64,000 nucleotides of DNA from Holothuria scabra (GCA_037179385.1 CM074189.1:24365648-24429647), one strand, 5' to 3'; numbered from the stretch's first letter, positions 1 through 13,175 are shown. Notes: a model not told the origin generated them from the letters alone. A program made the numbers and translations.

Positions 1-2141
1 ACTCTCATCAAGCATTTGTCCATACGTGTTTTCGAGCCTACAGTTTAATGAATTCGTCTTATTTAGCACAGTCGCTAGTAGTTCAAGGTAGGAATTGGAA
101 TATGCATATTTTCTAGGACGTTAATTCCAGTTCTAGATATTTCGAGTGTACTGTCACGAAAAATTTGATTGGTTCATCTAGTTTTAAGTAGAATGCTTAG
201 CTTACGGAGTTTACGTTTGCACCTCACTAAAGATATATGGACCCAACGGTTGTGACAAGGGTAACTCAGACAAAGGGAATATAGTTTGTGTGAAAGATAA
301 AGAATGTAGCAAGTTCAGTTACATTTCTTGCAAGCGCCATTTGAGCAATAACTTTCTAAAATATCCTTCTTGAAAATTTACCCTTATCTTATGCTCACCT
401 CATCACTTTGCAGCGCGGCTTGATGTGACAAATACCTGTCAGAATTTGATAAAAGAGAGGCGAGTGCTAATATCAAGTTTTCAGTTAGACTCTAGCAATG
501 AATTTCTTCAATCACTCTAAAATGTTCCTAAGTTGATTGGAGATCTATTTTTGTCGTAAAAATGGACAACTACAATTATAGGATGTTTCCTAAGATTTGA
601 CCAGCATGAAATTCAAGTATTAGCCTATCAATGAAATATCGATACAAACTGGGAGCGATGGAGCATATCTGATCTAATGACACCTTTTCAAGTCTTCCAC
701 GATTCAGGTTTGAGTAAAGCAGTAGGATAATATTTGCTCCTAGAACACATCTCAAGGTGATGCCACACACCGAAGATGATTACGGTGTGTAATAAATTGT
801 GCATGTGTGGCAACGTATTGGAACTTGAGATTTTTTCTCCGCTGCTTTTTACTATGCTTTATGGTTTTCTGATATTGGGTGTACTATGACGCAGGGTTTC
901 CTTCAAAGCAATTTAAAAGAATTAAACAATAGTGTGATTGGAAAAAAACATATTTTATGGAAAATTTCTCGACTTAGACTGTGGCAAGTTTAAGCGGCAG
1001 AACGCTATGAAGACAAAAGTTAGCAAGAGGTCACAATAATTTACTTTTGTTTCTGTATGCTGGAAAACTTCAAAAATGCAGTGGAGAATTGTGCAAACAG
1101 AGAGGTGCGGGGTGGGAGAACACTGGCTCAGGGAGCTGCAAGGGAAGGAGATACATCGATTTTGATTTGTCAGACAAAATGTTCTTTAAAATAATTAAAT
1201 TCTCTTCAAGCACCGAAATTTGATTGACAGTTCACTTTGTTTTTATTGTTGAATTTTGTTGACTTTCCCACTTACTGATGACCTCCTTCATTTTAAGTGC
1301 AGTAATCCTGTAACAAAAACCATTGTCAAGATGCTGCTTTAAAGATATCTGCTAAGCCTTCACATGTGAAAAGTTTTTCACAATTTGTGATTCAAACGAC
1401 TGTCAGTCACTTAAGTTAAGTCGCACAATTCCATTATTATTCTAATTTCTTTATTAAAAAAGGAATGAACCTGTTTGAAAACCAAAGGGAGTCTAACTTT
1501 CGATGATGATATTTCACACAATTCCGAATTGTTACTGAAATAGCGAATAATGTATCTTTTCTTAGAAAGTTATAAGGAAATACACTGTAACCTTTTAAAA
1601 AGTGGCACTTTGCAGCACTAGTTGAAATAAATTCTGCTTTCTTTGACGACTGGCAATGTCATACTAATGGAGGAAAATCATCCTAAGAGCTCTTTCATAC
1701 GTAGCAGATAACGAAAACAATTGTCTTTAATGCCAAATCCCTGTTAGTTTAGAGGAATGTCAGGAATCAGACAATGCAAAACTTAATTTTCGGCTTCGCA
1801 CATAGGACAAAGGAAGACCATGCGTTGTTTCTCGTTTTCTTACAGCTCCCTGATTGGATTTTGCTATCAAAGATACGCGTGGCCAATAATGACTATGTAA
1901 TGAAAATAACGTGTTATGTTCCTTCATAAGGCTACTTTTAGTGCAATAAGTATATTTTGTATGTAACGTCGTGACAAATGGAGACTTCATAAGTTTAACG
2001 AATTTCTCTCTGAAATTACAAACACAAAATGCATACTTATTTTGATCAGTAGTCTAACGGAACCTTTACAAATTATATTCCGTTCTTGTTTCGAAGATGT
2101 AACGACACCCTAACTTGAAACGTGTTTGCTTTCTTTTACAG
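1..2141. other. non-coding, presumably intron or upstream sequence of the GPCR gene
   Basis: No convincing exon, repeat family or RNA gene is visible. Open frames are short and carry no recognisable domain. The stretch ends in a pyrimidine-rich run and CAG at 2139-2141, which is the splice acceptor of the GPCR exon. At least part of it is therefore probably intron. Exons for TM1-TM5 of that receptor were not found here. Confidence 0.5.
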
Positions 2142-2592
2142 AATATCCACCCCCTCAACTACCAATACGAGTTCAGAAAAGAAATCTCCTCAAGTAGTTT
2201 CTCCAACCACCAAGAGGAAAACATTCATGTCCCAGCGATCGACAACCGCAAGCGGCCGCCGAACAAGACGTCAGAGATCTATCAAAACATATCTATCGAA
2301 AAGACAAATCGAAATCACGAAAAATTTATTTTACGTCCTGTGCGCCTTTCTGATTTGCATCATTCCTTACCTGTTCGTATTGCTTCTAGACGATAAGCAA
2401 GGGGCGCCGTTCGTGCCATACGCTGCCACAATCTTGATGTTCAATAGCTGTATTAACTGGGTGATATATGCAACGAAACATCCGTACTTCAAGAACATTT
2501 TCAAGAACATTTTGCTCTGCAGGTGGAGAGCTATTCCTGAACCGATAGATTTGATACGAGATCGGCAATTACCGTGCTTGAAAAAACATTAA
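2142..2592 (+). CDS. class A (rhodopsin-like) GPCR, C-terminal exon
   Basis: This is the last coding exon of a seven-transmembrane receptor of the plasma membrane that would couple to G proteins. The frame opens after the acceptor at 2140-2141 with one base completing a split codon, and runs about 149 residues to TAA. It encodes a basic, Ser/Thr/Arg-rich third intracellular loop of about 65 residues. TM6 follows (NLFYVLCAFLICIIPYLF, with CIIP in place of CWxP), then a short extracellular loop, TM7 (ILMFNSCINWVIYATKHPYF), helix 8 and a cysteine (LLCRW) that could be palmitoylated. TM7 reads NWVIY where most family members have NPxxY. TM1-TM5 and the DRY motif must lie in upstream exons not found here. 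The Met at 2122 lies in the intron and is not a real start. The ligand is unknown; the FNSC-I-N-x-x-IY style resembles melatonin/moody-type orphan receptors, but only loosely. Confidence 0.85.
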
Positions 2593-2706
2593 ACACTCCT
2601 ACACTAATTAAAGTAGTTTCCTACCCCATAGTAAATGACCACGTGAAGTACCGTCACTATTGTAATTTATCCAATATGACCGAACAATCAGCCAAATGGG
2701 CCTTGT

Positions 2707-2712
2707 AATAAA
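2707..2712 (+). promoter_or_regulatory. poly(A) signal for the GPCR gene
   Basis: A canonical AATAAA lies 115 bp after the GPCR stop codon, on the same strand and with no closer candidate. The inference is from motif and position only. Confidence 0.45.
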
Positions 2713-5700
2713 TAGCGTCACTTGCCTGTGGACGAAGGTTAATGCCTTCAGGGGTATTTAGGCTTGTCATGTTAAAAGCTGTGTGGTGTTTATTGACTAC
2801 CTCTGCCAAAATCGCTGACCATCGGATTAACGGTTGTAGCAGAAACAGGACTTTCTTTTTCGCTTTTAGTGTATGTATAAAGTACGATTTGAAAGCCATT
2901 TCCATGTCACCGGTCAATAGTAGGTCCTATGCCATGTGAAAATGACCAAAGAGTTGCCATGACCATCTTGGAATTAGCTCGTTTACTTGCCGGGCTAAGC
3001 TAGGCTGATTTATATCGTAAAACCTAAAATTAGTCCCTACAAACTGTCAAACATGCTTGAAGAAAAATTTGAAACGTTGGTAGCGCGGGGGCAAAAAAAA
3101 TATCCAGTTGAAGGTATGATGAAATATTCGGATTGTGAGAATATTTATCATATGCTGATATGTATATCCCAGCAAGAAAAATGGATATCACTCAGATTTC
3201 AAAGCATGAAATTTGAACAGAAGGAATATGTTCTGTTAGAGTAGTTGCAACCCAAGATGCCAAAGCCGATTTTCGAGTCGAATTATTTTCCTTTATACAA
3301 TAGAGGAAGATTGGTAATATCGTTGTTACTCCTAAATGAGTAGAAAAAATTTTCAGTAAGGCTATTGCACTCTCATAAACGTTTTTGTGGGTTACTTAGT
3401 AACCCTGGATAGAATCTGTTTGTCTACATATTACACAGTTGTAATTCACAAAGCAAATCTCGGTTGGAATGTTGTATTTCGTGAAATTTACCACACGAAA
3501 AAAATTAAGGAAAGTGAAAACTTGCAAGTTTTCTTTTTGCGACGGTTAATAGTGTGTGGTAGGTTTATGAATGATCATCTAAATATTTTTGCCGCAGACC
3601 TTTCATAATTTACGGAAACCGGTACATACGTAATGTAACCATGGTGACGATTAGGTTATGTTAGGTTAGATAGGACTTTAAGCCTTATCATATAAACGAA
3701 TCCGGACAGATTGTGATGGTCTGATTTTAGTCCGCAATTTCTTGGGTCCACCACTTTTAAATTTCCTTCTTTACCTGTTCCATGGATGGTTGTTTTACTG
3801 AAGTGTACCTTGATTTTCCAAACTTCACTGAATATGAGGATTTGAAATCCATGTAGGCAATAAATGAAGACGATTAAAGGCTGATAGACCCCACTAATGG
3901 CCGTCTACAGCCACTAAAAACAAGCGCCAATCGGATTCGTCTATACATTTTTGGTCTAATCTGGTGCTGTCCACTTACTTTTTTCCAGTTATACTCCATT
4001 GCTCACAAGGAGCATCACTCACTGTAACGACAGTGGGTTGCAGTTTTAATGTCTTCGGTATGACCCGGGGTGGCAATCAAACCCATGAATTATGACCGCT
4101 TACGCGGTAAAGGAAAAATGGTTTCCTTTTTTCACCCGGTACTTTTGATTAAATTCAATGTCTTGAATTTTCAAAAGAAAAAACAAAAAACTCGCAGTAC
4201 CAATTTACCAACTGTAATAGTGCAAATAATTTTTCCACTGTTTTGTGTGAAAAAATTAGAATCTTTCCAACTTACTCTTTAAACTCTAAATGAAGAGAGA
4301 GAGAGAGAAAGAGAGAATTCCAAGGAGGGAGTGGTCTAAAATAGGCCTTGTGCATATGATAACACAAAACGGAAAGTATGCCCTCCTTTGGAGGCAAAGC
4401 AAACCAACACAGACAAATACAAACATATATTTTGTAAACCAGTCGAAAACGTGCATAGTGTGTTACACGCGCAGGGCGTATTCTTATGCGTGAGGCCATG
4501 TGTTTCATTGTTCTGCTCAAAGGATGACACCATTATGCCGCCAATGCGCATGGTCTTTTAAGAGGATGACTCTTTTACGATTAAAAACTTGAATTCTAAT
4601 TTCCTTTCTAGAGAGTGAGGGCTGAGGTTTTTTTTAAATCAGGCTAGAGAACGTATGAAACGATATCGTAAATGGGAAAATGCAGTCACATTTAATTGAA
4701 TAAAATTACTCGGAAAATCTTTAACATGCGGCGTATATTCCTGCCATTGTTTGAGATTGTTAGAGCCTCTAAAGACTGGAAGACACTGAAGCAAATGCTA
4801 TGGTAAAAATTTGGAGGGGACATACTCAAATTATTGGGTGAAAGTGATTAAATGTGCGTCAGATTGACTCAAATAGTGCAGAATTTAACAGGGACAGGGT
4901 CACTTACGACCCTGTGTCCCGGAGGTGTTTACTGATTATGGAGCGTAACTGTTAACACATGGTAAAATTAATGACAAACTCTTAACAGCTAATGTTGTGA
5001 AACAGTATGGGAAGTATTGTGCTGGAACTGTAGAACAGAAAATGACGTTCCCTAATTATGCAAGTTGCTTTTTAATAAGCGAATGGCATAATGATCAATG
5101 TTATTGCTTCTGTGCTGATACGTCAGCATTTGGTTACGTGATTACGTCGGTCAATGGCGTCGAGCGGAGACCTTTGCAAACTCACACTCGTCCTGCCCAA
5201 GTCTGATGCCACATCCATGGTATGACGTGTGCGGTCCATTGACAACATTATACCCATGTGATTGGTCACTCGGAGTACGCGATCACATACAACTTACATT
5301 TTCCGCAAAGTGGCGACTCTGTGCGTTGCCTTTCCAAACAACGCGTTGGTAAGAAGGTACTATGATAGGCTCTCCAACAGATGTGCGAAGCTCTTGTGTC
5401 CTAATTGCAGCCATAATATACATGGTTCACCATTATTTTCATTGTTACTTAACAATAGTTATCTGGGATTTATGATTTCCTATCACGTTTCCTCCAATCA
5501 ACGTTCACAGGAACAATTCGTTGGGGTCAACATGCTCTTAAATTAAGAATGCTGAAACAATGGTTCTTGTAACAACACATGTCCGTTACTAGCGTACTTT
5601 TTGTAGGGAAAGTTGTGTCAACAGGTCAAGGTTTAATGGTGTTCACATATGTCAGTTTTCATGCTGATGGAACAACGAGAGGAAATAACCTCGCTGAATC

Positions 5701-6110
5701 CAGGGTTGACCAGTTTTGTAACATCGAGGGGTCAATTTTATGCTACTCCTAACTTTGAATTTATTCCCAGCGTGTTCTCTCTTTAACATTTTTGTGTGGA
5801 AAATGTGGGGTTCGGGAACTGAACACTCAAACGCGCGCAAACGCCAAACTTTGTGACGATGTCTTTTTTCAAGGATTGAAGCTTCTCGAATGGGTGGCCT
5901 GGGAGCACGGCTATACTGAATGGCTGCTGGTCATGTATGCAAATTTGGTTAAGAAGAGTTTACGTGTTTATTGTGTCAGCAATAAAGTGTGGAAAGACTA
6001 AGGCCAAACGGGATTTTCGCCCTTTAAATCTTTTCTCCCTATGGCGTCGAATTTTAAACAGCTTATCAACAGCAAGTTCCGAATTACGAGAAGTGTGTGT
6101 ATTTGTCCCT
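2713..6110. other. intergenic, no supported gene
   Basis: Only short unconserved open frames are present, plus a short (GA)n run at about 4291-4316. I see no domain-like peptide, no splice-bordered exon and no TIR pair. Confidence 0.5.
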
Positions 6111-6115
6111 TTTTA

Positions 6116-6146
6116 GGTGTGTGTGTGTGTGTGTGGGTGGGTGTAA
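6116..6146. repeat. (GT)n microsatellite
   Basis: An alternating GT run of about 30 bases grades into GGGT at its 3' side. Confidence 0.8.
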
Positions 6147-6335
6147 TTTGCTAACTTTAAGAAATAAGCAGATTATTGTGTGGAACAATCCGACTTAGCG
6201 CCACCACATGCTCAGTCTTTTATGTAAACATTCGTAATCGGATGGCAACTTGTCCCTTCCACCACTCACCGCACAATTACTGCAATGTTAGCGTAACTTT
6301 TGACGAAGTTACGTGTATCTGTTAACACGCACGGC

Positions 6336-6361
6336 CGGGGGGGGGGGGGTTGGGGGGTTGA
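6336..6361 (+). repeat. G-rich run with G-quadruplex potential
   Basis: An uninterrupted run of about a dozen G is followed after TT by six more G and then by another short G pair. The + strand could fold into a G-quadruplex. Such homopolymers are also prone to assembly length error. Confidence 0.5.
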
Positions 6362-6399
6362 AGGTACCAAAGTCTGATTCGGTGGCCGGGGTTTGTGTG

Positions 6400-7420
6400 G
6401 ACAGTTTAAATATCCAATTTGCTTTCGGAGTTAGGTCTTGAGTGATAGAACTAAAAGCAAAATACAACCGAAATTAAAAAAAGAGTGGTTACTGCTGATG
6501 TGTCTGTCTATACCATTACTTTCTGAATTACATGGTAACATGGCCATTTTGTGCTTGTTAAACATCATCAGTTTAATTTGGTGCAGGTGTTACCTTATAC
6601 ATAGCACAATTGTCCACACATAGCGGCACGATATATACACGACATTAGCCGTGTCACAGTTTTGAGGGAGGTTGTGGATGTTACAAGTAGTGGCAAAACG
6701 GGGACAATTTTGACCGTAATAATGAAATAATAGTGTATGTGAACTTTTAATGAAAACAGTATAGTCCAGTGTACAAAATTAAAGTCCAGTCTACTAAGAG
6801 GAATGTTAAATTTATGTACTGCAATGAGATCTGTGAATATTTTCTAAGATGGCAAGATTGTATATAAATGATGAAAAATATATACTTAAATAAAACAAAG
6901 GAATAATTGTCTGATTTTTAAAACAGCAAGATAGCTTCCTGTAACAAGGATACATATGAAGCCAATGTTGTACCTACTGAGCTAAAACTTTCAATCTTCA
7001 CAACTCTATGCTGGTCAACACTTTAATTACTTGACCCCTCATAGAGTTCGTACAACGTCTTCGTAATAATTATGTCCTTTATACTATCAGTCACTTGTTT
7101 GAAAGAAAAGGATAGGGTCGATTTTGTTGTTTTCATTCAGGACAATGGGGTCCCTACCCTGCATTCAGATCCGACGAACTGTCCAATAGTACTCAGTGAC
7201 TGTGAGTGTTTACGGACCTCGCGTAGCGCGTAAATAGTGTGGGAGATAACCGCTTTATTATTCCCCAGTATTCCCCAGATCAAAGGAAAATATGTTTGTC
7301 TCAAAAGCAGGCTTGCGTGTATATAAAACCGTTACCACTTAATAGTCGTCCATTTGTTTAATAAATGTGTGTATTCAAATGTGAGATAAATATAAAACAT
7401 AAAAATATAAAAATAAAGAT
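6400..7420. other. intergenic, no supported gene
   Basis: AT-rich sequence with no recognisable exon, repeat family or RNA gene. Confidence 0.45.
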
Positions 7421-7970
7421 AAATTCTTCTAAAGTCCTCCCAATCGATCCGGTAAAAGACCGTTCGGCGAAACCAAAACTTTCGCTGCTTCCCGAAGATG
7501 GTATTACGTCCACTTAAGGTTTTTTTTTTTTTTTTAAACAACGTACATAGAAACAGGCACGTTGTTACAAAAGGAAAACTCAAACCGGCCGGACAAAAAT
7601 ACAAACGCTAACCATCAACAATCCACACAAAACATGGAACAAAAAAGGTTTTTCACAAACGGAAAACACGCACCAACCCAAACCAACAATTCACCTACAA
7701 CCGCCTGCAACACCAGCCACCTCAAGGCAACACCACGCCCGAAGGCAACAACACGCCCTAAGGTTACAACACGGCCGAATGACCAACTCACTCAAAAACA
7801 CTGGGCAAATATACAGGAACACCTTGCTTAAGGGTGCCCGGAGGCAGTTGTGAAGGACTTTTTCTAAAGCCCTCCCGACCCTCCTGGCGAAGGGTCGTTC
7901 AGCTAAACCAAAACTTTCACTGCTTCCTGAAGAAGCTACCGTATTACTTTCACTGAAGCCTGAGGACAAC
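7421..7970. repeat. diverged direct duplication flanking a G-poor, ACA-rich spacer
   Basis: A block at about 7421-7520 (starting TTCTTCTAAAGTCCTCCC) recurs in the same orientation at about 7858-7960. Both share the core AACCAAAACTTTC followed by CTGCTTCC. The intervening 300 bp is strikingly poor in G, with repeated ACACGCC/GGCAACA words. Its Thr/Pro/Asn-rich open frame looks like low-complexity translation rather than a gene. Paired direct blocks are consistent with a remnant of a long-repeat retroelement or a local duplication; I cannot name the family. Confidence 0.5.
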
Positions 7971-9537
7971 ACGTGTCAACCTCACGGCCCTCAGACCTTT
8001 TATATTTTTTGGTCCGTCATGTACGGCTCCATTCTAGAGTGGATGAAAAGAACAGATACTACACATGATCTTAGCGAAAACATTTAGCAGTGTATTTCAA
8101 CATAAGCGTTGGCTGATCCACTTACACACCTTTTTGTGGAAAAAGGGCTGAAACATTGCCACTGTGTGGAGTCCACAAATTTTGCTTATGGCAAAGAAAG
8201 TAGCAAAACCGTTCCATATTTCAAAATCGGCACCGTGAACAACCCAGTGCGAAAAAGATTTTCTGTTCCACCAACAACAAGGTTTAAAAATGCCTGAATT
8301 CTCCAGTCTTTCTTGTAAACTCTGGAAAGTTGTTATGACTGTTCGTTTCCGTTGAATTTGTCCGGTAAAATCGGTCGAATACATTACCTGTGATATTTGA
8401 AAATAGCGCCACCCTTTATATTATTTCCTCGATCGGGTGAAAATTGTTCCCCGAAAGTAGTAGACCCTCAAGGAATTAACATTTTGAACGTTTCACAAAT
8501 CTAGCGCTCACACTTTTAAAATGTGTATAGAAATTAAGTACTATTTTGTCCCCACCCTGCTAACCCCGTAATTACAGATTTGGTTTGCTGTGAATCACTA
8601 CATGCTCAGAACGACGGTGTTTAAAAGCGATATGTTCAGGGATTAGACACGTGCCCTTATCACGGTTTTTAATCACCGTGTTCATATTGAAAGGCCTGGT
8701 TCACTCGCACGAGCTTGCTACCGATGTTTCTCTTGGCTTATTGCGTAGATGCATCCTTCTTTAAATGTTTTGGGTTGTAGAAGGCCGACATATATGGAGT
8801 GATGATGAAATAGCTATGGACTAAAATCGAGTCGTTAACTCACAAACATCCTGGTTCTCTTCCGTACTACGTTAATAGTCAGCAAATTTATGAAACAGAA
8901 TGAAGTATTCTATGTAGCGCAGTGTTTATTGCTGTGACATTTAAATCGTAATCAACTTCTCATAATGCATGTAAAAGGTCACAATAACACTAAAACGAGT
9001 TCCTATCGGATTCCGATCAGATTGAGCTTTATTACAAATTCTTTGCATGTCTTGTCTGAAGGATTTTAAAATATGAAGCCTGTGTCGATAGATGATTTAC
9101 ATTGCAGGACTAATAAAAATTTGAGGAAAATGTTAATCCAATTTTGTCGCGACGTCACATCAAAAGACAACTTTCATTGCACAACGTGTGTCCGAGAAAA
9201 ACTACGGTATGTGTCGATGTCACATCAGGAGAGAGTTATCATTTCCATTTAATTTTCGTAAACCTTTGGTAGGAATTATATTTTAACACTAGTTGACAAA
9301 ATTTGTCCCTTTCTACCAGAGTTAAGGAGAATTTTGATTAAAAACTTAAGTCGGAAAGGGATCTGATCCGAATTCTACAACACATACAAGGTGGGTCAAT
9401 GGCCCTTTGCTCTTGCTCACTCCCGAAACGTCATCACTTTTGATTTCTAAGCACTTTTACTCGGCGCTTTCCATTAAACCATTGCGCGGCACGAAGTTTG
9501 GACGGGAAACATCGCGTTCTGCTGCATAACATCCCTA
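7971..9537. other. intergenic, no supported gene
   Basis: No supported exon or repeat was identified. Open frames on both strands at 8097-8384 overlap one another and have no family character. Confidence 0.45.
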
Positions 9538-10151
9538 TCGAAAAGTTTTGTACAAAAAGGATCATCTGCTCATTTTACACCAAAATATCTAAATTGTTCT
9601 AATTAAGGTAAGCTGAATCAGTTAGGCTTCGAAATGATATGTCTCGATGAAAGCAACCCATGAAACGCCGATTTTCATTAGAAATACATGCTTCTTGACG
9701 ATTTCAAAATTTTGTGACGTCATAATTTGTGGGAGTTTCCCCGAAATAATGCGTCATTTCATGTCACACAAACGAAATTTGTACATACCAATAAAACTAA
9801 CTATTTTTCTCCTGCTACCTATGACATGCATCTACTAGAAACGCGTTTAGCCATTTCGATATTTTTGGCTAGAGGTATTCATCCTTTAAATGATGATTTT
9901 GGGGTGAAACTTATTTTTGCCGATAGACATCAACTCCCATAAGCTAATGATTTACGACAAAATTAAAGGGTGTGTCCAATCAAAAAAGGTATTCACTGGG
10001 TGTGAAATAGTACGAACATCACAAAACCAAATTAGCCAGACCGTTAAACACAACCCCGAGTACTACAGTAAGAGAAAAACCGAACAATACACCATGCGAC
10101 CACACACTGTAATGCATTTGTGAGGTTTATAATCGAAACTTTTCAATATGC
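9538..10151 (+). repeat. unclassified interspersed repeat, copy 1
   Basis: About 610 bp starting CGAAAAGTTTTGTAC and ending near TTTTCAATATG is repeated in the same orientation at 47000-47632. The copies share long blocks, for example GCCGATTTTCATT, GACGATTTCAAAATTTT and ACGTCATAATTTG. No TIRs, tail or coding frame are obvious, so the class is unknown. The short open frames within it are not kept between the two copies. Confidence 0.75.
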
Positions 10152-10655
10152 AGTACCTAGAGTGAAACGCAGATCTCATTTATCAGAAATCGAGGGCGGA
10201 ATGTTATTATGCATGGTGTACCGTAACATGAGGTTTTGCACTTGTCGGGGGCGTGCTCCTAGAATCATTCATATAAGCTCTAAAGTGTGCTATAAAATCA
10301 AAAAAAAAAAAAAAAATGGAAGTTTATGACCTTAAAATATGTAATGATTCCTTTTAAGTCTTGTGTCTTTCAGGAGTATTCTAGCTTTTATCCAACAGTG
10401 AGGAGTAGCCGGAATGCTTTGTCGTAATAATCACCTTTAATTGGGATACAAAACTCAACTTTGGTGAAGAAGTTGAAAAAAAAAAACCATTCACGGTACG
10501 TCACTGGCGGGCGCTGGTTGCTAAAGCATGCGCAGGAAAATATGAATACATTTTTTGTTTTGCGCTTGCAGCGAACCAGCGATTGCTGGGAGAAAGTGGA
10601 CAAATTGAAAATTTGCGTTATGTAAACGCACCTTATTAACTCTGTTGTTAAGCAG
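10152..10655. other. intergenic, no supported gene
   Basis: An A15 run at about 10300 is followed by unremarkable sequence. Confidence 0.4.
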
Positions 10656-11330
10656 CCGTGACGTCATTTGGTTGTAACCACGAATGAGACTACGCCATTT
10701 GGTTGTAACCCAGCCTGCTGTAAGCAGGCTATTGTGTTTACGTTTCAACTACTACACTGAAATATCAAAAATCTTACTTTCGCTACTATAAATAATACTA
10801 TGAGTAGTTTCAACGGCTTTACTGTTGAACAGCCCACGTTCCCAGCTAAGTTACATGGCATACCTACGGTAAACAATAGCCTGCCAACTTTCTAGCGAAT
10901 CTCATTTACGACCAGCAAATATGAAGTTACGACAAAAATTAAAATACTACATTATATCTTGCGTAATAGGTAATATTTTTGCATCGAACGTATGGTCTGG
11001 TACACATTTTCCACCTAAAAAAGCTAATTAGTTTGTTCGCCGTTCGTTGTATCAGTTGTATGTACCAAAATACACTATTCATACTTGTTTCGTGCACCAC
11101 GTGACCATTTCATGTTTACTAATGCGTTCCTCAAAATGCGGGATTCCTGTAAATGGAAACTGGACGAAGGTTTGCAGACTCTGTATATTATACTGTTTAG
11201 AGAGGTGTATTATAATTTTGACAGAGCGCCATCTTTCAGCTGTTACGGAGTCTGCTCCGCAGCCTAGTTGTAACCACAAATGAGACTATGCAATATGGTT
11301 GTAACCACGAATGACGCTATAATCATTTAA
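10656..11330. repeat. segment bracketed by paired GGTTGTAACC motifs
   Basis: The word GGTTGTAACCACGAATGA occurs with spacing of about 28 bp around 10670-10710, and again as a diverged pair around 11268-11315, in the same orientation. Beside the first pair is a hairpin, AGCCTGCT-GTA-AGCAGGCT (10711-10729). The arrangement suggests a small mobile element or a duplicated regulatory module; no TIRs or target duplications were established. Confidence 0.4.
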
Positions 11331-12525
11331 CTTTTTGGTATGACTACCATTCACCCAAGATTGAACTTTTAGACATTTAAGATTACTCCGACCTGTCAAA
11401 ATTATTGTCTATCAGAATTGCGAAACCGATATGTACATACTCTACGGAGAATATACGAAATGTATATTCGAAGAGAAGATTATTTAAAATTTGTACTGTC
11501 ACTCAACGGTACTTCAAACAAACAAAAAGGAAGAAAAGGTACTCAATAACTTGCAAGGTGCTTCTCAGTGGTTGTGCCATAATGTCAAATCTGGGGTGGG
11601 GGTAAACTAGGGGCAAAGAAAATAGTTATGGGCAAGAAATGTCGCTCGAATGAATCAGTAATGAAAAAACCGAGCATGACATGAACGATCCTTCGGGTGG
11701 ATCAGTTAATTAATCAGATAGTCTTTAAGGTCCAGTTTCCTACCAATTGGGTCAAGTCGAGGTGGCCACGGTATTTTTCCAGCTTTTTCACAGCATTTTT
11801 CCAGCTTGTAAGCCCTTAGGGTGGCCGGGTTCTGAGAACAAAGGCCCGATGTGGGTAAGGGCGAAGATCGTGGAAGCTCTGAAATTTAAGTTTATCTTTT
11901 GATGGGAAATTAGGTGTCAAGAGGGGTTAATAATTTATTTTTCGGTTAATCTAACCCCTAACTGACCTTACTTGGCGGATTGGGAAAGGTAGCTGACTTT
12001 TGGGGCAAATGTCACCCCATATCCCCTAACGAGGAAAGTGGTACTCCTTGTTATAACATCTAATAAGTCAAGGAAAGACCTGGGTCGACTATTTTCATGA
12101 TGACTTAAAGGAGAGTAATGCGTTTGTTTTGCAAGAAAAAGTCATCATTTTACAATTTACAATTAGAGGGTGTTTATTATCAAAAATAAGACAGTAGGGT
12201 AGTCTTTTTTTAAGAAATACGTATTCCACAGATGGAAACTCAGTTGTTTGTTGCTCAAAATTAATTTGCTCACCCAAACTTTCAACATTTCAAATGATGC
12301 AACGTCCATTGATCTTCTTGCGCATAGTATTTTGAAGAGATGTAGCTATTGTAGGGGTTTATGATTAGGACTGAATTGTTGGATAGTCGCTGGACCATTT
12401 TCTTTGTTCTCATTGTTGGAGCATTTTAAGCGCAATATTTCCCTTTAAGCCATAAAATAAATCAAGGATTCCCCGACGTCGAGTTCTTGAATCAATGGCA
12501 ACCACTTCAGGGTAGTAGGGTGGCA
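11331..12525. other. intergenic, no supported gene
   Basis: No recognisable exon or repeat boundary was found. Confidence 0.4.
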
Positions 12526-13175
12526 GAACGGTAAAATATTTCAAAACCGATAGTTTATTTAAAGAAAATTTGTTAATTTATGAAACACAATATATTCAGG
12601 TACACAGTTGCACCGTTGTAAGATCACTTGATGCTCTGGTGTTACATTTCGAAGCTTTCCGTTTTTTTATATTTCCAGAGCCAAACATAACAAAACTTGA
12701 AGCCATTTAAGACAAATATTTAAAACCTGAGGCTAATGTTAGAGAGAATTATGAATTTCATTCAAAAAAATTTAGGAACACAGTGCAGTGATGTTTCCGT
12801 TTTTCTTTTTTTAAACAAATATTCACAAACATGGAGACGCTTGTGGAGAGTATTTGGAATTTTATGAAAGAAAACTTGAAAACCTGGTGTAGTAGTTGAC
12901 TGGCGTTGCTAAATGATGACCTGGTGTTTTAAAAAGCAAATCTAAGACTTTTCATTTCCTGAGCGATGAAGGTTTTCGAAATTAATTTACTTTTTGAGTA
13001 TGAGCAATCTTTACTGTATTGGGTCCACCATTTTTGGAGGAGTGGGAAATTTAGCTTATTTAAACCAATATATTGAGGTGGTATTGAAGAGAATCTTGAT
13101 TTTTATGAAACAAAAATTGGTAATATCGACCTGTTGTTTATTGACGTTACTTGATAATCAGGTCTCACATAGGAC
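12526..13175 (+). repeat. three diverged tandem units of an interspersed repeat family
   Basis: Three related units are anchored at GATGCTCTGGTGTTAC (12632), GATGACCTGGTGTTTT (12915) and GATAATCAGGTCTCAC (13153). Each is preceded by a TTTTATGAAA-rich block. The same words recur at 62340-62450 and, inverted, at about 52480-52600. This is a non-coding dispersed family of unknown class. Confidence 0.5.

Noticed and set aside
2122..2141. Met at 2122 as the GPCR start
   Set aside because: It lies in the polypyrimidine tract of the intron before a clear CAG acceptor, and the protein lacks TM1-TM5.
7562..7831. Thr/Pro/Asn-rich 89-codon frame resembling a mucin-like peptide
   Set aside because: It follows from the ACA/GCC word repetition, overlaps a minus-strand frame and lies between duplicated repeat blocks.
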